Assembly (NCBI GenBank): GCA_021300055.1
Contig: JAJTHU010000014.1
Span: 1-18,551, forward strand
Origin: Nitrosomonadaceae bacterium
Lineage (GTDB): Bacteria > Pseudomonadota > Gammaproteobacteria > Burkholderiales > Usitatibacteraceae
Direction: 5' to 3'
DNA length: 18,551 nt
Shown here piece by piece: positions 1 to 7,684 of this stretch. Position numbers and translations under genes: made by a program. Numbering within the stretch: the first letter of the stretch is position 1; each line of letters begins with the position of its first letter. A model generated the notes under the pieces. It was given only the letters and a program-made list of their open reading frames with translations, was not told the DNA's origin and did not search any database.

Positions 1-1857
1 GTCCTCGCACTGGCGCGTGCCCTCGATGCGCGCCTCGCGTTCTTGGACGGTGTGCTTCAGCAAGCGGCCAACACCGCAAGTCCCACCGATCAGGCCGCCG
101 GGTCTGCAGATGACGGTAGCCTGAACGCCCGCTGGCAGGCACTGCCCATTGTTTCAGACGCGAAGGTGCTCGCCACACTCAACGAACGATTTGATGCCTA
201 TCGTCGTGCGCAACAGGCGACCAACAAAGCTGCGACTGCACGGGCACGTTCTGCCAACGCAGAACAAGCGCAGCAGGCGCAGGCTGAAGAACAAGAAGCA
301 CTGCGTAGCTTGTTGGACGCTGCCGAAGCTTCGCTCGCCGCAGGGCACGTTGTCGAAGCGGCCACCTCGCTTGCGGCAATCGACGCCGCGATCAAGTCCA
401 AAAAGGGAAAGATCCCGCTCGCTGCGCGCATTGAACGCGTACGTGCCGAGATCGCCCGGTTGAAAGGATGGCAACACTGGGGTGGCGGCCGTGTCCGGGA
501 AGATCTCGTATCCGAGGCGGCCCAACTGGCGGAGGCGATCAAGGACCCCAAGTTGCAAGTGCGCAAGCATGCGGAAGCGATCGAACAGCTTCGCAACCGT
601 TGGAAAGAACTCGACAAGCTCGGCGGCGCGAGTTCGAAAGAACTTTGGACTAAGTTCGATGCATCGCTGAAGGGCGCGCACCTGCCCGTTGACGCAATGG
701 TCGCGAAGCAAAAAGCCCAGCGCCAGGAAAATCTGGCGCAGCGCAACGCCCTCATCAAGAAACTGCAGTTAGCAACCTCGACGTTGCTTGTCGACGGCAG
801 CACCGACTGGCGCGCAGTCGCGCGGGAAATTGAGTTGTTCAATACCGAGTGGCGCAAGTTTGGGCCGATTGAACATACGGTACCGCACAAGGCCCAAGCC
901 GCCCTGCTTGAGGCACAGAAAGCTGCGTTGGAGGCGCTCGAGAAGCCGCTCGCCGACGCACGCCGAGAGCAACTCCACCAGCGGCAGCTGTTGGTGGAGC
1001 GCGCACGTGAAATCGCCGCACAGACAGATGCGCGTGACACCATCAACCGCGTCCGCGCGCTGCAGGCAGAGTGGCAACAACATGCTAAGGCCATGCCGCT
1101 TGCACGCCACGACGAGAATCGCCTGTGGAATGAGTTCAAGAGCGCCACGGACGCGGTTTTCAAGGCGCGTGACGCGGCAACTGCCGTACGCAACGCCGCG
1201 ACCAAGACCCAGCTTGAAGCGAGCGATGCGCTTATCGAAAAACTAACTGCCCTGCGTGAAGATACGCCCGCGGCTGAGATCCGCCGTGTGCTGAATGAAG
1301 TCGATAGCGCATGGCGTAAGCGGGTTGACGTGCCGCGTCACCTCGCGGCCAAGCTCGAGAGTCGCTATCGCGCCGCACGCGACCACGCTCGCGATCTTGT
1401 GGCGGGTGGCGCAAAGCGCTCCTGGGCGACGATTTGCGATGCGCTCGCACGCAAACTCGCATTGTGTGTTTCGCTGGAGAACCGTCAGGCTGAAACTGTG
1501 GAAGAAGAGTGGGCCGCGTTGCCATCGCTTCCCACTGAATGGGAAAACGCCTTGCGCGCCCGTCGCGATGGAAATGCAACGGCTACAGCTTCGGCTGGCA
1601 TGGATGCCAACGATGCCCTCCTGCAGCTCGAGGCCGCATTGGAGATCGCCTCACCGCCAGCATTTCAAGCGGCACGCACACAACTGAAGTTGCTCGCACT
1701 CAAGCGCGCAATCGAACGACGCGAAGTTCCGGTTGATCCGCGCACCGAACTGCGACGCTTGGTCGCGGTTGCGGTCAGCCACCGTTTTGCCGACGCGAGC
1801 GGCAGCAGCCGCTTTGCCGCCATCACAAACGCGCTGCGAAGCAAACCGCTCGCCTAG
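1..1857 (+). CDS. DUF349 domain-containing protein, 5' end outside window
   Basis: The reading frame is open from base 1, so the true start lies upstream. A TTG at 43 is only the first possible start inside the window. About 618 residues are visible, ending at TAG 1855-1857. The protein is rich in Ala, Glu, Lys and Arg, strongly helical and coiled-coil-like. It carries several degenerate repeats with the DUF349 hallmark of a Trp followed by basic residues. Examples are LRNRWKELDKLG, FNTEWRKFGPIEH, LQAEWQQHAKAMP and VDSAWRKRVDVP, at roughly 185, 265, 345 and 430 counted from the TTG. There is no signal peptide or membrane segment in the visible part, so it is probably cytoplasmic. The function of DUF349 proteins is not well defined. 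The next gene follows after 26 nt on the same strand and may be co-transcribed. Family assignment is by motif recognition. Confidence 0.85.
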   Translation, partial: VLALARALDARLAFLDGVLQQAANTASPTDQAAGSADDGSLNARWQALPIVSDAKVLATLNERFDAYRRAQQATNKAATARARSANAEQAQQAQAEEQEALRSLLDAAEASLAAGHVVEAATSLAAIDAAIKSKKGKIPLAARIERVRAEIARLKGWQHWGGGRVREDLVSEAAQLAEAIKDPKLQVRKHAEAIEQLRNRWKELDKLGGASSKELWTKFDASLKGAHLPVDAMVAKQKAQRQENLAQRNALIKKLQLATSTLLVDGSTDWRAVAREIELFNTEWRKFGPIEHTVPHKAQAALLEAQKAALEALEKPLADARREQLHQRQLLVERAREIAAQTDARDTINRVRALQAEWQQHAKAMPLARHDENRLWNEFKSATDAVFKARDAATAVRNAATKTQLEASDALIEKLTALREDTPAAEIRRVLNEVDSAWRKRVDVPRHLAAKLESRYRAARDHARDLVAGGAKRSWATICDALARKLALCVSLENRQAETVEEEWAALPSLPTEWENALRARRDGNATATASAGMDANDALLQLEAALEIASPPAFQAARTQLKLLALKRAIERREVPVDPRTELRRLVAVAVSHRFADASGSSRFAAITNALRSKPLA

Positions 1858-1883
1858 TCCCGAGCCAGTTGACAAACCGCGCA

Positions 1884-2915
1884 ATGTCAAACGGCCTAAC
1901 GCGTTGCACCGTCAGCTTCCATCCGCGTGCGTCCGCGCGGGTAGCCGTGCTGCGCGTGCTGCTCAGCGCGACGTGGATCGTGGTATGGATCCCGCTCGCG
2001 GACGCGCAGGCTCCCGCTGCGCCGATCATCGCCGCCCCCGCTCCAAGCGTCACTTCAACCAACCTGCCCTATCGGATCGAGCGATTCCGCGACGCGGGTC
2101 CGATCGCTGGTGTGGTGGCGCGTATCGACCTTAGCGACCCAAGGGTCTCGCTGGTCATCGCGTTGGCTGATCCGCGCGATCCCGATGGAGATGGCCCCTG
2201 CGTCGGTCAACTCGACACCACCTCGGCTGCCGCCAAGCGCCTCGGCTTGGCGCTCGCTGTCAACGCGAGCTTCTTTGCCGCGCCTATCGAACGTACTGTG
2301 ATGGACCGTAAGGTTCGTTACTACGTGGGGAGCTGCACCTATCCGGTCGGCTGGCACGTGAGCGAAGGACGCGTTGTGAGCAAGCCCAGCGGGGCGCGCA
2401 TGCGCGCGGCGTTGCTGGTGGACACCGACGGAAATGCAACGATTGCCGAGTCCGTCACCAACGTGCCACCCAACACGCGCTACGCCGTGAGTGGCAATGC
2501 ACTGGTACTTAAAGCCGGACAAATTGTGGCCACAGACGCCGCGGGCGCTCGCCATCCGCGCACCGTCGTTGGTCTGAGTGAAGACCGCAAGACGCTCTGG
2601 CTTGTCGTCGTAGACGGTCGTCAGGACGGCCACAGCCGTGGCGCGAGCATGCTTGAACTGGGCGAACTACTCAAAAAGCTTGGCGCGCACGACGCACTGA
2701 ACGTCGACGGCGGCGGCAGCACAGCAATGGTTGTCAAGGACTTACGCACCGGCACACATGGTATCGCCAATCAGGTGTCTGAGCTGTCGACCACTGGCGA
2801 AGGTGTGCGCATGGAGCGTCCGGTGGCGGACGTCATCGGCATTAAGTTGCGTGACATGCCACCGGTGTCAAAGCCGGACGCCTCGCCCGCAACGGTACCG
2901 AGCCAGCCACAGTAG
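1884..2915 (+). CDS. Exported phosphodiester glycosidase (NAGPA) domain protein
   Basis: This 343-residue protein matches the phosphodiester glycosidase family related to the uncovering enzyme NAGPA (DUF2233-like). The visible hallmarks are NASFF (127-131), RHPRTVVGL (223-231), VVDGRQ (242-247) and NVDGGGSTAMV (273-283). The last is the family's most conserved motif. The N-terminus has Arg residues, a hydrophobic stretch at about 21-39 and a likely cleavage after ADA (39-41), so the protein should be exported to the periplasm or beyond. Such bacterial proteins probably cleave glycosidic or phosphodiester bonds in cell-surface or exopolysaccharide material; the substrate here is unknown. I chose ATG 1884. 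A TTG at 1869 is in frame, and neither start has a clear Shine-Dalgarno. The stop TAG 2913-2915 directly abuts the stop of the convergent GNAT gene. Confidence 0.85.
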   Translation: MSNGLTRCTVSFHPRASARVAVLRVLLSATWIVVWIPLADAQAPAAPIIAAPAPSVTSTNLPYRIERFRDAGPIAGVVARIDLSDPRVSLVIALADPRDPDGDGPCVGQLDTTSAAAKRLGLALAVNASFFAAPIERTVMDRKVRYYVGSCTYPVGWHVSEGRVVSKPSGARMRAALLVDTDGNATIAESVTNVPPNTRYAVSGNALVLKAGQIVATDAAGARHPRTVVGLSEDRKTLWLVVVDGRQDGHSRGASMLELGELLKKLGAHDALNVDGGGSTAMVVKDLRTGTHGIANQVSELSTTGEGVRMERPVADVIGIKLRDMPPVSKPDASPATVPSQPQ

Positions 2916-3485
2916 CTAGCGTTGCGCGCTTGCTCGCGGCTGTAGTTCGACTTCGTACACCGCTAAGCGCTTATTCTCGCCCGGCGTCGTGACGTCTTCG
3001 ACATAGCGCAACCCCAGCTGCGTCAACAGATGGATCGAGCGAGCGTTCTCAGGCGTGACGATGGCCAGTACGCGCGGCAACCCAAAAACATCTCTTGCTT
3101 GGTCAAGGACCGCTCGTCCCGCTTCTAGCGCAAACCCCATCCCTCGATACTCTCTCAGGAAGGCGAAGCCAATGTCTGGATGCTGCAAGTAATCACGCTG
3201 GATCAAGCCGCACATGCCCACTAAGGCCCCATCTTGCTGGCGCTCAACTGCGTTAAATCCGAAGCCGAGACGCTGGTACTGAATGATGTATCGCTCGCGA
3301 AGCATGGCGCGCGCATCAGCAGCGTTGTTGACATTCCGTGGGCCAATGAATCGAACCCACTCAGGATCATTCACCAGCGTACACATGAACTCACCATCGC
3401 GGTCATCATCGACAAACCAACGCAGTCGCAGCCGCGCGGTCTCAAACGCCTTGATTGGTGGTTGCTGCATGTGGGGTTCGTTCAA
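2916..3485 (-). CDS. GNAT family N-acetyltransferase (RimJ/RimL-like)
   Basis: This 189-residue cytoplasmic protein has the Acetyltransf_3 (RimJ/RimL-like) layout. An N-terminal ETARLRLRWF strand (15-24) is followed by GALVGMCGLIQRD (86-98) and the acetyl-CoA pyrophosphate-binding loop REYRGMGFALEA (111-122). The C-terminal segment TPENARSIHLLTQLGLR (144-160) is also typical. It should transfer acetyl from acetyl-CoA to an amine such as a protein N-terminus, a small metabolite or an antibiotic; the substrate cannot be read from sequence. The start is probably TTG at 3485, because GAGGAG (3496-3491 on this strand) sits 5 nt upstream of it. The in-frame ATG at 3470 would be about 20 nt from that site. 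It is divergent from the D-aminoacylase-like gene and convergent with the NAGPA gene. Confidence 0.9.
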   Translation of the reverse strand: MNEPHMQQPPIKAFETARLRLRWFVDDDRDGEFMCTLVNDPEWVRFIGPRNVNNAADARAMLRERYIIQYQRLGFGFNAVERQQDGALVGMCGLIQRDYLQHPDIGFAFLREYRGMGFALEAGRAVLDQARDVFGLPRVLAIVTPENARSIHLLTQLGLRYVEDVTTPGENKRLAVYEVELQPRASAQR

Positions 3486-3490
3486 ATCAG

Positions 3491-3496
3491 CTCCTC
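3491..3496 (-). promoter_or_regulatory. Strong ribosome-binding site selecting a TTG start
   Basis: GAGGAG on the minus strand lies 5 nt before TTG 3485 and 20 nt before ATG 3470. It therefore argues for a TTG start of the GNAT gene. This is one of the clearer Shine-Dalgarno sites in the window. Confidence 0.7.
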
Positions 3497-3500
3497 AAGT

Positions 3501-3518
3501 CGTCAGGTGCCACTGACG
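3501..3518. promoter_or_regulatory. 18-bp dyad in the divergent GNAT / D-aminoacylase region (possible operator)
   Basis: CGTCAG (3501-3506) and CTGACG (3513-3518) form perfect 6-bp inverted arms around a 6-nt centre, GTGCCA. The site lies between two divergent starts (3485 minus, 3569 plus). Its centre is about 35 bp upstream of the start site expected from the -10-like CATAAT at 3533-3538. No good -35 hexamer exists at standard spacing, so a regulator bound here could activate or block the D-aminoacylase promoter. As RNA on the minus strand it would be a hairpin just upstream of the GNAT ribosome-binding site. The role is inferred from position and symmetry only. Confidence 0.4.
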
Positions 3519-3532
3519 CCCCTCGCTTCTCG

Positions 3533-3538
3533 CATAAT
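3533..3538 (+). promoter_or_regulatory. -10-like hexamer for the D-aminoacylase-type gene
   Basis: CATAAT matches the sigma-70 consensus TATAAT at 5 of 6 positions and lies 30 nt before ATG 3569, predicting a leader of about 24 nt. No consensus -35 is visible at 16-18 bp. On the other strand TACAAT (3555-3550) is an equally good -10 candidate for the GNAT gene. Confidence 0.4.
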
Positions 3539-3568
3539 GACGCCTCTGTATTGTAGATCCCATCTCCC

Positions 3569-5212
3569 ATGATCCTCACCTTTTCATCGCGCCAACGTGT
3601 CATCGCTACATCGCTGGTTGCTTGCCTAGCGTTGGTTTGCTGCGCGATTCGCGACTCAACCGAATCGCGGGTCGACTTGCTCATTACCAATGGCCGCATT
3701 GTCGATGGCACTGGCAACAACTGGGTGCGTGGTGACATCGCGATCAAGGATGGACGCATCCTCGCTGTCGGCAAGCTTGGTCGGGCAGAAACCAATCGAG
3801 CGAAGCGTGTGATTGACGCGAAAGACCGTATCGTCGCGCCGGGCTTTATCGATACGCACGCGCATATTGAATTCGGGCTGTTCGAGAACCCCACGACGAA
3901 CAACTTTATTCACAACGGTGTAACGACGGTCATCACCGGAAACTGTGGCGGTTCCGCAGACAGCCTTCGTGAGTTTTTCAATCGCATCGACACCACGCGC
4001 GTGTCGATTAACGTCGCGAGTTTGGTCGGGCACAACACCGTAAGGCGTCAGGTCATGGGGTTGGCCAACCGCGAGGCAACAAATGTCGAGCAGGCCAAGA
4101 TGGAAAGTGTGGTCGAGACGGCGATGCTTGAGGGGGCTGTCGGTCTATCCACTGGTCTCATCTACTTACCGGGTGTCTACAGCACCACGCAGGAGGTCAT
4201 CGGGCTTGCGCGTGCGGCGGCAAAGCACGAGGGCATTTACGCTTCGCACATCCGCAATGAAGGCAGTCGCGTTCGCGAAGCCATCGACGAAGCACTGGAC
4301 ATAGGGCGCGCCGCCGCTATGACCGTGCAGATCTCGCACTTCAAGGTGAGCGCGCCCGCGAATTGGGGGCGATCGAGAGAGACACTGACAATGATCGAAG
4401 ACGCGCGACGCGCGGGGTTGGATGTGACGATAGACCAATACCCCTACACGGCCAGTAGCACCGCACTCACGGTCATGCTACCGGAGTGGGCAATGGAAGG
4501 CGGGCAGGACGCCATCCGTCAGCGACTGGCAGATGCGCCGACGCGCCAGCGTATCGCGGCCGAAATGCTGCGCAACGCTGAGATGAACAAACGACCGAGC
4601 TTTGCCTATGCGGTCGTAGCGCGACATGCAGCGGATCCGCAACTCAACGGCAAAAACATCTCAGAGATCAATTTGATGCGCGGCCGACCGGCAACGCTCG
4701 CCGCTGAGATCGAGACGATGCTCGACCTTCTCACTGCTGGCAGCGCGCAAATGGTGTTTCACGGCATGAGCGAAGATGATGTGCGCTTCTTCATGGCTTA
4801 TCGCTTCAATATGATCGGCGCGGATGGTGGTGTGCAGACCGGTCGCGGCATGCCGCATCCACGTAGCTACGGCACCAATGCGCGCGTTCTCGCCAAGTAT
4901 GTTCGCGAAGAGAAGATAGTCACGCTTGAGGATGCGATTCGCAGGATGACGTCACTCGCCGCGCAAAAGTTTCAACTCCGCGATCGTGGATTGCTGCGTC
5001 AGGGTTACGCCGCAGATGTCGTGATCTTCGACGAGAACCGCGTACAAGATCGCGCTACCTTCGAAAACCCGCACCAGTTTTCCGAGGGCTTTGATTTCGT
5101 TATCGTAAACGGCGAAGTGACTGTGTATGATGGTCGACACACAGGCGTGCGTGCTGGCCGCGCATTGCGCAAAGTTTCTAGCGCCGCCTCGAGCACATCT
5201 GCGGGTCGCTAG
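3569..5212 (+). CDS. Exported N-acyl-D-amino-acid deacylase (D-aminoacylase) family amidohydrolase
   Basis: This 547-residue metal-dependent amidohydrolase should hydrolyse N-acyl-D-amino acids or related amides. An N-terminal composite-domain motif, DLLITNGRIVDGTG (36-49), precedes the TIM barrel. Expected metal ligands are visible: DTHAH with H97 and H99, GNCGGS with C126, ASHIRNE with H227 and ISHFK with H257. The MIGADGG motif gives D419 as probable catalytic base, and HPRSYGT (430-436) is typical of the family. In characterised D-aminoacylases a Cys and two His bind the tight zinc, which fits. The N-terminus has a Sec signal, and LVAC (16-19) could be a lipobox, though its hydrophobic stretch is short. 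Characterised D-aminoacylases are usually described as cytoplasmic, so export is notable. No clear Shine-Dalgarno precedes ATG 3569, but no better start exists. The GST-like gene starts 14 nt downstream. Confidence 0.88.
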   Translation: MILTFSSRQRVIATSLVACLALVCCAIRDSTESRVDLLITNGRIVDGTGNNWVRGDIAIKDGRILAVGKLGRAETNRAKRVIDAKDRIVAPGFIDTHAHIEFGLFENPTTNNFIHNGVTTVITGNCGGSADSLREFFNRIDTTRVSINVASLVGHNTVRRQVMGLANREATNVEQAKMESVVETAMLEGAVGLSTGLIYLPGVYSTTQEVIGLARAAAKHEGIYASHIRNEGSRVREAIDEALDIGRAAAMTVQISHFKVSAPANWGRSRETLTMIEDARRAGLDVTIDQYPYTASSTALTVMLPEWAMEGGQDAIRQRLADAPTRQRIAAEMLRNAEMNKRPSFAYAVVARHAADPQLNGKNISEINLMRGRPATLAAEIETMLDLLTAGSAQMVFHGMSEDDVRFFMAYRFNMIGADGGVQTGRGMPHPRSYGTNARVLAKYVREEKIVTLEDAIRRMTSLAAQKFQLRDRGLLRQGYAADVVIFDENRVQDRATFENPHQFSEGFDFVIVNGEVTVYDGRHTGVRAGRALRKVSSAASSTSAGR

Positions 5213-5226
5213 ACAACCTTTTGCCG

Positions 5227-5856
5227 ATGTCTGCAACAGCGCTGCTCTACACTTTCCGACGTTGCCCGTACGCCATCCGCGCGCGCATGGCGATCGCGGC
5301 AAGCGGCATCAAAGTCGATGAACACGAGGTTGCATTGCGCGATAAGCCTGCCTCGATGCTTGCCACCTCGTCCAAGGGCACTGTGCCCGTTCTCGTGCTC
5401 TCGAGTGGTGAGGTCATTGAAGAGAGCTTGGACATTATGCGTTGGGCGCTCGCGCAGCACGACCCATACGATTGGCTCCGGGACTTGCCGCAATCGCTGT
5501 CACTCATCGAGCGCAATGATCGCGAGTTCAAGCCTTTGTTGGATGCCTACAAGTACCCTGAGCGCCACCGACTTGGCGACGCGCAGCCCGACCCTCTCGC
5601 GCACCGAGAGTCCGCACGCCCATTTCTGAGCGACTTGACATCACGCATCCAAGCCCACGGCTTCCTAATCAGCCACCAGTCACGCTTGGCAGACGTTGCC
5701 ATCATGCCATTCGTACGTCAGTTTGCCGCCGTAGACCCAACTTGGTGGGCCAGCAAGCCGTATCCCGCACTGGCGGACTGGCTTGCGCGTTGGCTCGCCG
5801 ACAGCATCTTCGAGCTGATCATGACGAAGCGAGTGCCCAGTGTGGACGCGCGCTAA
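5227..5856 (+). CDS. Glutathione S-transferase-like protein
   Basis: This 209-residue protein has a glutaredoxin-like thioredoxin-fold N-terminus. RRCPYAIRARMA (11-22) provides the CPxA motif with C13 as probable catalytic Cys. KGTVPVL (50-56) carries the conserved cis-Pro at 54, and EESLDIM (65-71) holds the Glu/Ser that bind the gamma-glutamyl group of glutathione. The C-terminal half is helical with RLADVAIMPFVRQF, typical of GST C-terminal domains. It is probably cytoplasmic and acts in thiol transfer or detoxification; the substrate is unknown. ATG 5227 is chosen over an in-frame TTG at 5221 because the homologous region begins directly after it; neither has a strong Shine-Dalgarno. It lies 14 nt after the amidohydrolase gene, a likely operon. 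Its stop overlaps the stop of the convergent DUF455 gene by 4 bp. Confidence 0.88.
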   Translation: MSATALLYTFRRCPYAIRARMAIAASGIKVDEHEVALRDKPASMLATSSKGTVPVLVLSSGEVIEESLDIMRWALAQHDPYDWLRDLPQSLSLIERNDREFKPLLDAYKYPERHRLGDAQPDPLAHRESARPFLSDLTSRIQAHGFLISHQSRLADVAIMPFVRQFAAVDPTWWASKPYPALADWLARWLADSIFELIMTKRVPSVDAR

Positions 5857-6698
5857 CCTTCTGCGCGCGGCGGTCTTGACACAAGGGCAGCGGACTCGAG
5901 CAGTGCCAACTCGGCTTCACTAAAACCAGCCGCGCGGCGAGCCTCACGATTGAAGGGACCGCGCGCCTTTGGCGCGCCATAGCGCTGTACCAGGTCTTGC
6001 TGCGCGGCAAGAGGCTCGAACCCGCGCGCCGCACATATAGCGTTGTACCAATGGCTGCCGATTGCCACGTGACCGATCTCGTCACGCAAGATGTGCTCAA
6101 GAATTTCTGCGCCACGCACATCCCCCACGCGCGCGAGCTTGTCGCGAAGTCCGGGCGACACATCCAGACCGCGCGCTTCTGCCGTACGCGCCACCAATGC
6201 GAGCCGCGCGAGCACGTCATCCGTCGTCTTGGCGGCCATCTCCCAGAGGCCATCATGCGCGTCGAAGGCTCCGTATTCATAGCCAAGCGATACCAAGTGC
6301 TCGCGCAGCCAACCAAAGTGTCTCGCCTCCTCTATCGCTACACCGATCCAGTCGCGGTAGAAACGTTCAGGCAGATGCGGGAAGCGCCAAACGATGTCGA
6401 GCGCCAAGTTCACCGCATTGAGTTCGATGTGCGCCAGCGCGTGAATTAGCGCAGCGCGTCCCTCAACCACCTGCAAGCTGCGCCGTGGTACTTGCTGAGG
6501 CGACACCAACTTGGGGCGCTCGGTACGGCCCGGCAACGGACCAGCGGGCACACCGACCCAATCGCCCACAACACGTGCATTGCCGTCGAGCTTTAGGGTT
6601 GCCTCTGCTTTGGCGAGCGGATCAGCAACCTGAAGGCACCGCAGCGCAGATGCGCGAAGATGCTCAGCATTCGGAAAAGTCGAAGATTCGGTACGCAT
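5853..6698 (-). CDS. DUF455 (COG2833) ferritin-like domain protein
   Basis: This 281-residue protein belongs to the DUF455 family, which has a ferritin-like four-helix fold. Candidate diiron ligands lie on successive helices: HIELNAV (H90, E92), EEARHF (E123/E124, H127) and EILEHILRDEIGHV (E198, E201, E207, H210). The spaced ExxH pairs are typical of ferritin-like oxidases and hydroxylases such as MiaE, but no reaction is established for DUF455. There is no signal peptide. I chose ATG 6698. The frame stays open upstream to 6986, but that part overlaps the upstream membrane protein gene in another frame and is Arg-rich noise. The start is only 8 nt after the upstream stop, so the two genes form an operon. 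Its stop overlaps the GST-like stop from the opposite strand. Confidence 0.87.
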   Translation of the reverse strand: MRTESSTFPNAEHLRASALRCLQVADPLAKAEATLKLDGNARVVGDWVGVPAGPLPGRTERPKLVSPQQVPRRSLQVVEGRAALIHALAHIELNAVNLALDIVWRFPHLPERFYRDWIGVAIEEARHFGWLREHLVSLGYEYGAFDAHDGLWEMAAKTTDDVLARLALVARTAEARGLDVSPGLRDKLARVGDVRGAEILEHILRDEIGHVAIGSHWYNAICAARGFEPLAAQQDLVQRYGAPKARGPFNREARRAAGFSEAELALLESAALVSRPPRAEG

Positions 6699-6706
6699 GT
6701 GGCTGG

Positions 6707-7555
6707 CTATTCGCCCTCGAGTGTTTCGACTGCTGCGAGTCGACGGCGCTGCTGCCAGAGCACCCATGCGCCCCAGTAGCACGCGAGCAGTACGACGATC
6801 GCGCCCATCTTGTGAAACCACCAACCCACAGCGTGAGCTCGAGGGAGCAATCCTGTCTGAGTGAGTAGGTATATCCAATCGTGGCCGCCCTCCTCGCCGG
6901 TACGACCACCGAGCAGCATAAGTTGGGGTTGCAACGCGTCGTATGCGTAAGGCGCGACGTCGAGCAACGAGACACCCAAGAACCAAAGACCGATCGAAGC
7001 ACCGAACGGATCTCGGTTTTTGATGAGCAACGCCAGCAGCAGCACGGCGGGCATGATGAGCTGGCCGAGTGTGCCGCCCAAAATGGTCATGAACTGTCCG
7101 AATGGCATGAACACGACATGACCTGCTTCATGAAAGATCAGCAACGGACGGTGCAAGAACGATTGACCGATCTCGCCAGTTCGGTAATCCATTCCGATTA
7201 GCGAAACACCCCAGATCGCGAACACACACAGCAGCGCAACGCGCGCCCAAAAATGAATCGGGTCGACCTTCGTCGGCACAAAGCGCACTAGTTCGACGGC
7301 GTGTTGCAAGTACGACGCGAAGCTCGTCGAAGCGGACGCCCCGGTTGCTGACAATTCATCCGGGAGACGCCGTTGCCGTGGCGACGCGACCCCGTACTTG
7401 GCAAGAATCAGTCCGCATGCGGGGCAAGCGGCTGGAAGCGTTTGGTCGTCCGGCAGCGGCGCATGACCGCACTTGGGGCACGCAGCGTATCGCGGCGATA
7501 CCTTTGCATCAAGCGGCGCGCCAATTGGTACGGCCGATTCAGGGCGATCCGTCAT
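6707..7555 (-). CDS. Zinc-ribbon multi-spanning membrane protein with HEAGH motif (putative membrane metallopeptidase)
   Basis: This 282-residue protein begins with a short zinc ribbon, CPKCG (C26, C29) and CPACG (C44, C47). About four or five hydrophobic segments follow, near 104-122, 136-150, 156-178, 186-205 and 249-267. HEAGH (142-146) lies inside a membrane segment and fits the HExxH zinc motif. DVAPYAYDA (199-207) could supply an acidic third ligand, much as a later Asp does in M50 site-2 proteases. The full M50 pattern (NxxPxxxLDG) is not present, so peptidase activity is an inference. Topology suggests a cytoplasmic zinc ribbon tethered to the inner membrane. ATG 7555 is supported by GAGGAG 4 nt upstream; the frame continues to 7744 without family-like sequence. 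The DUF455 gene follows after 8 nt. Confidence 0.75.
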   Translation of the reverse strand: MTDRPESAVPIGAPLDAKVSPRYAACPKCGHAPLPDDQTLPAACPACGLILAKYGVASPRQRRLPDELSATGASASTSFASYLQHAVELVRFVPTKVDPIHFWARVALLCVFAIWGVSLIGMDYRTGEIGQSFLHRPLLIFHEAGHVVFMPFGQFMTILGGTLGQLIMPAVLLLALLIKNRDPFGASIGLWFLGVSLLDVAPYAYDALQPQLMLLGGRTGEEGGHDWIYLLTQTGLLPRAHAVGWWFHKMGAIVVLLACYWGAWVLWQQRRRLAAVETLEGE

Positions 7556-7649
7556 GCTGCTCCTCAAAAACCGCCACGATTTGATCTGCCGCAAATGAAA
7601 TTCATGTTCTCGCGTTTTTTTGCAGTTGTTGCGAAAGGCTCGCTCTCGT

Positions 7650-7663
7650 TTGATGCAAGTCAA
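7650..7663 (+). promoter_or_regulatory. FNR/ANR-type binding site upstream of ompW
   Basis: TTGATGCAAGTCAA matches the FNR/CRP-superfamily consensus TTGAT-N4-ATCAA with one mismatch. Its centre (7656.5) lies about 40.5 bp upstream of the start site predicted from GACAAT at 7685-7690, which is class II activator geometry. In enterobacteria ompW is known to respond to oxygen through FNR, so the placement makes biological sense. A weaker, half-matching site, TTGATCTGCCGCAA, lies at 7581-7594, nearer the divergent HEAGH gene. Confidence 0.65.
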
Positions 7664-7684
7664 ATCTGACTCTCGGCGCCCCCA

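Noticed and set aside
198..1205. Long open frame (335 codons) on the minus strand inside the DUF349 gene
   Set aside because: Ser/Ala/Cys/Arg-rich translation without domain character, fully antisense to a gene with clear family repeats; a codon-bias shadow.
6699..6986. N-terminal extension of the DUF455 gene
   Set aside because: The added 96 residues are Arg-rich, unlike the family, and overlap the 3' end of the upstream membrane protein gene; ATG 6698 fits family length.
6707..7555. Assignment of the HEAGH protein as a true M50 site-2 protease
   Set aside because: The HExxH is present but the second M50 motif (NxxPxxxLDG) is not; only a general metallopeptidase-like call is supported.
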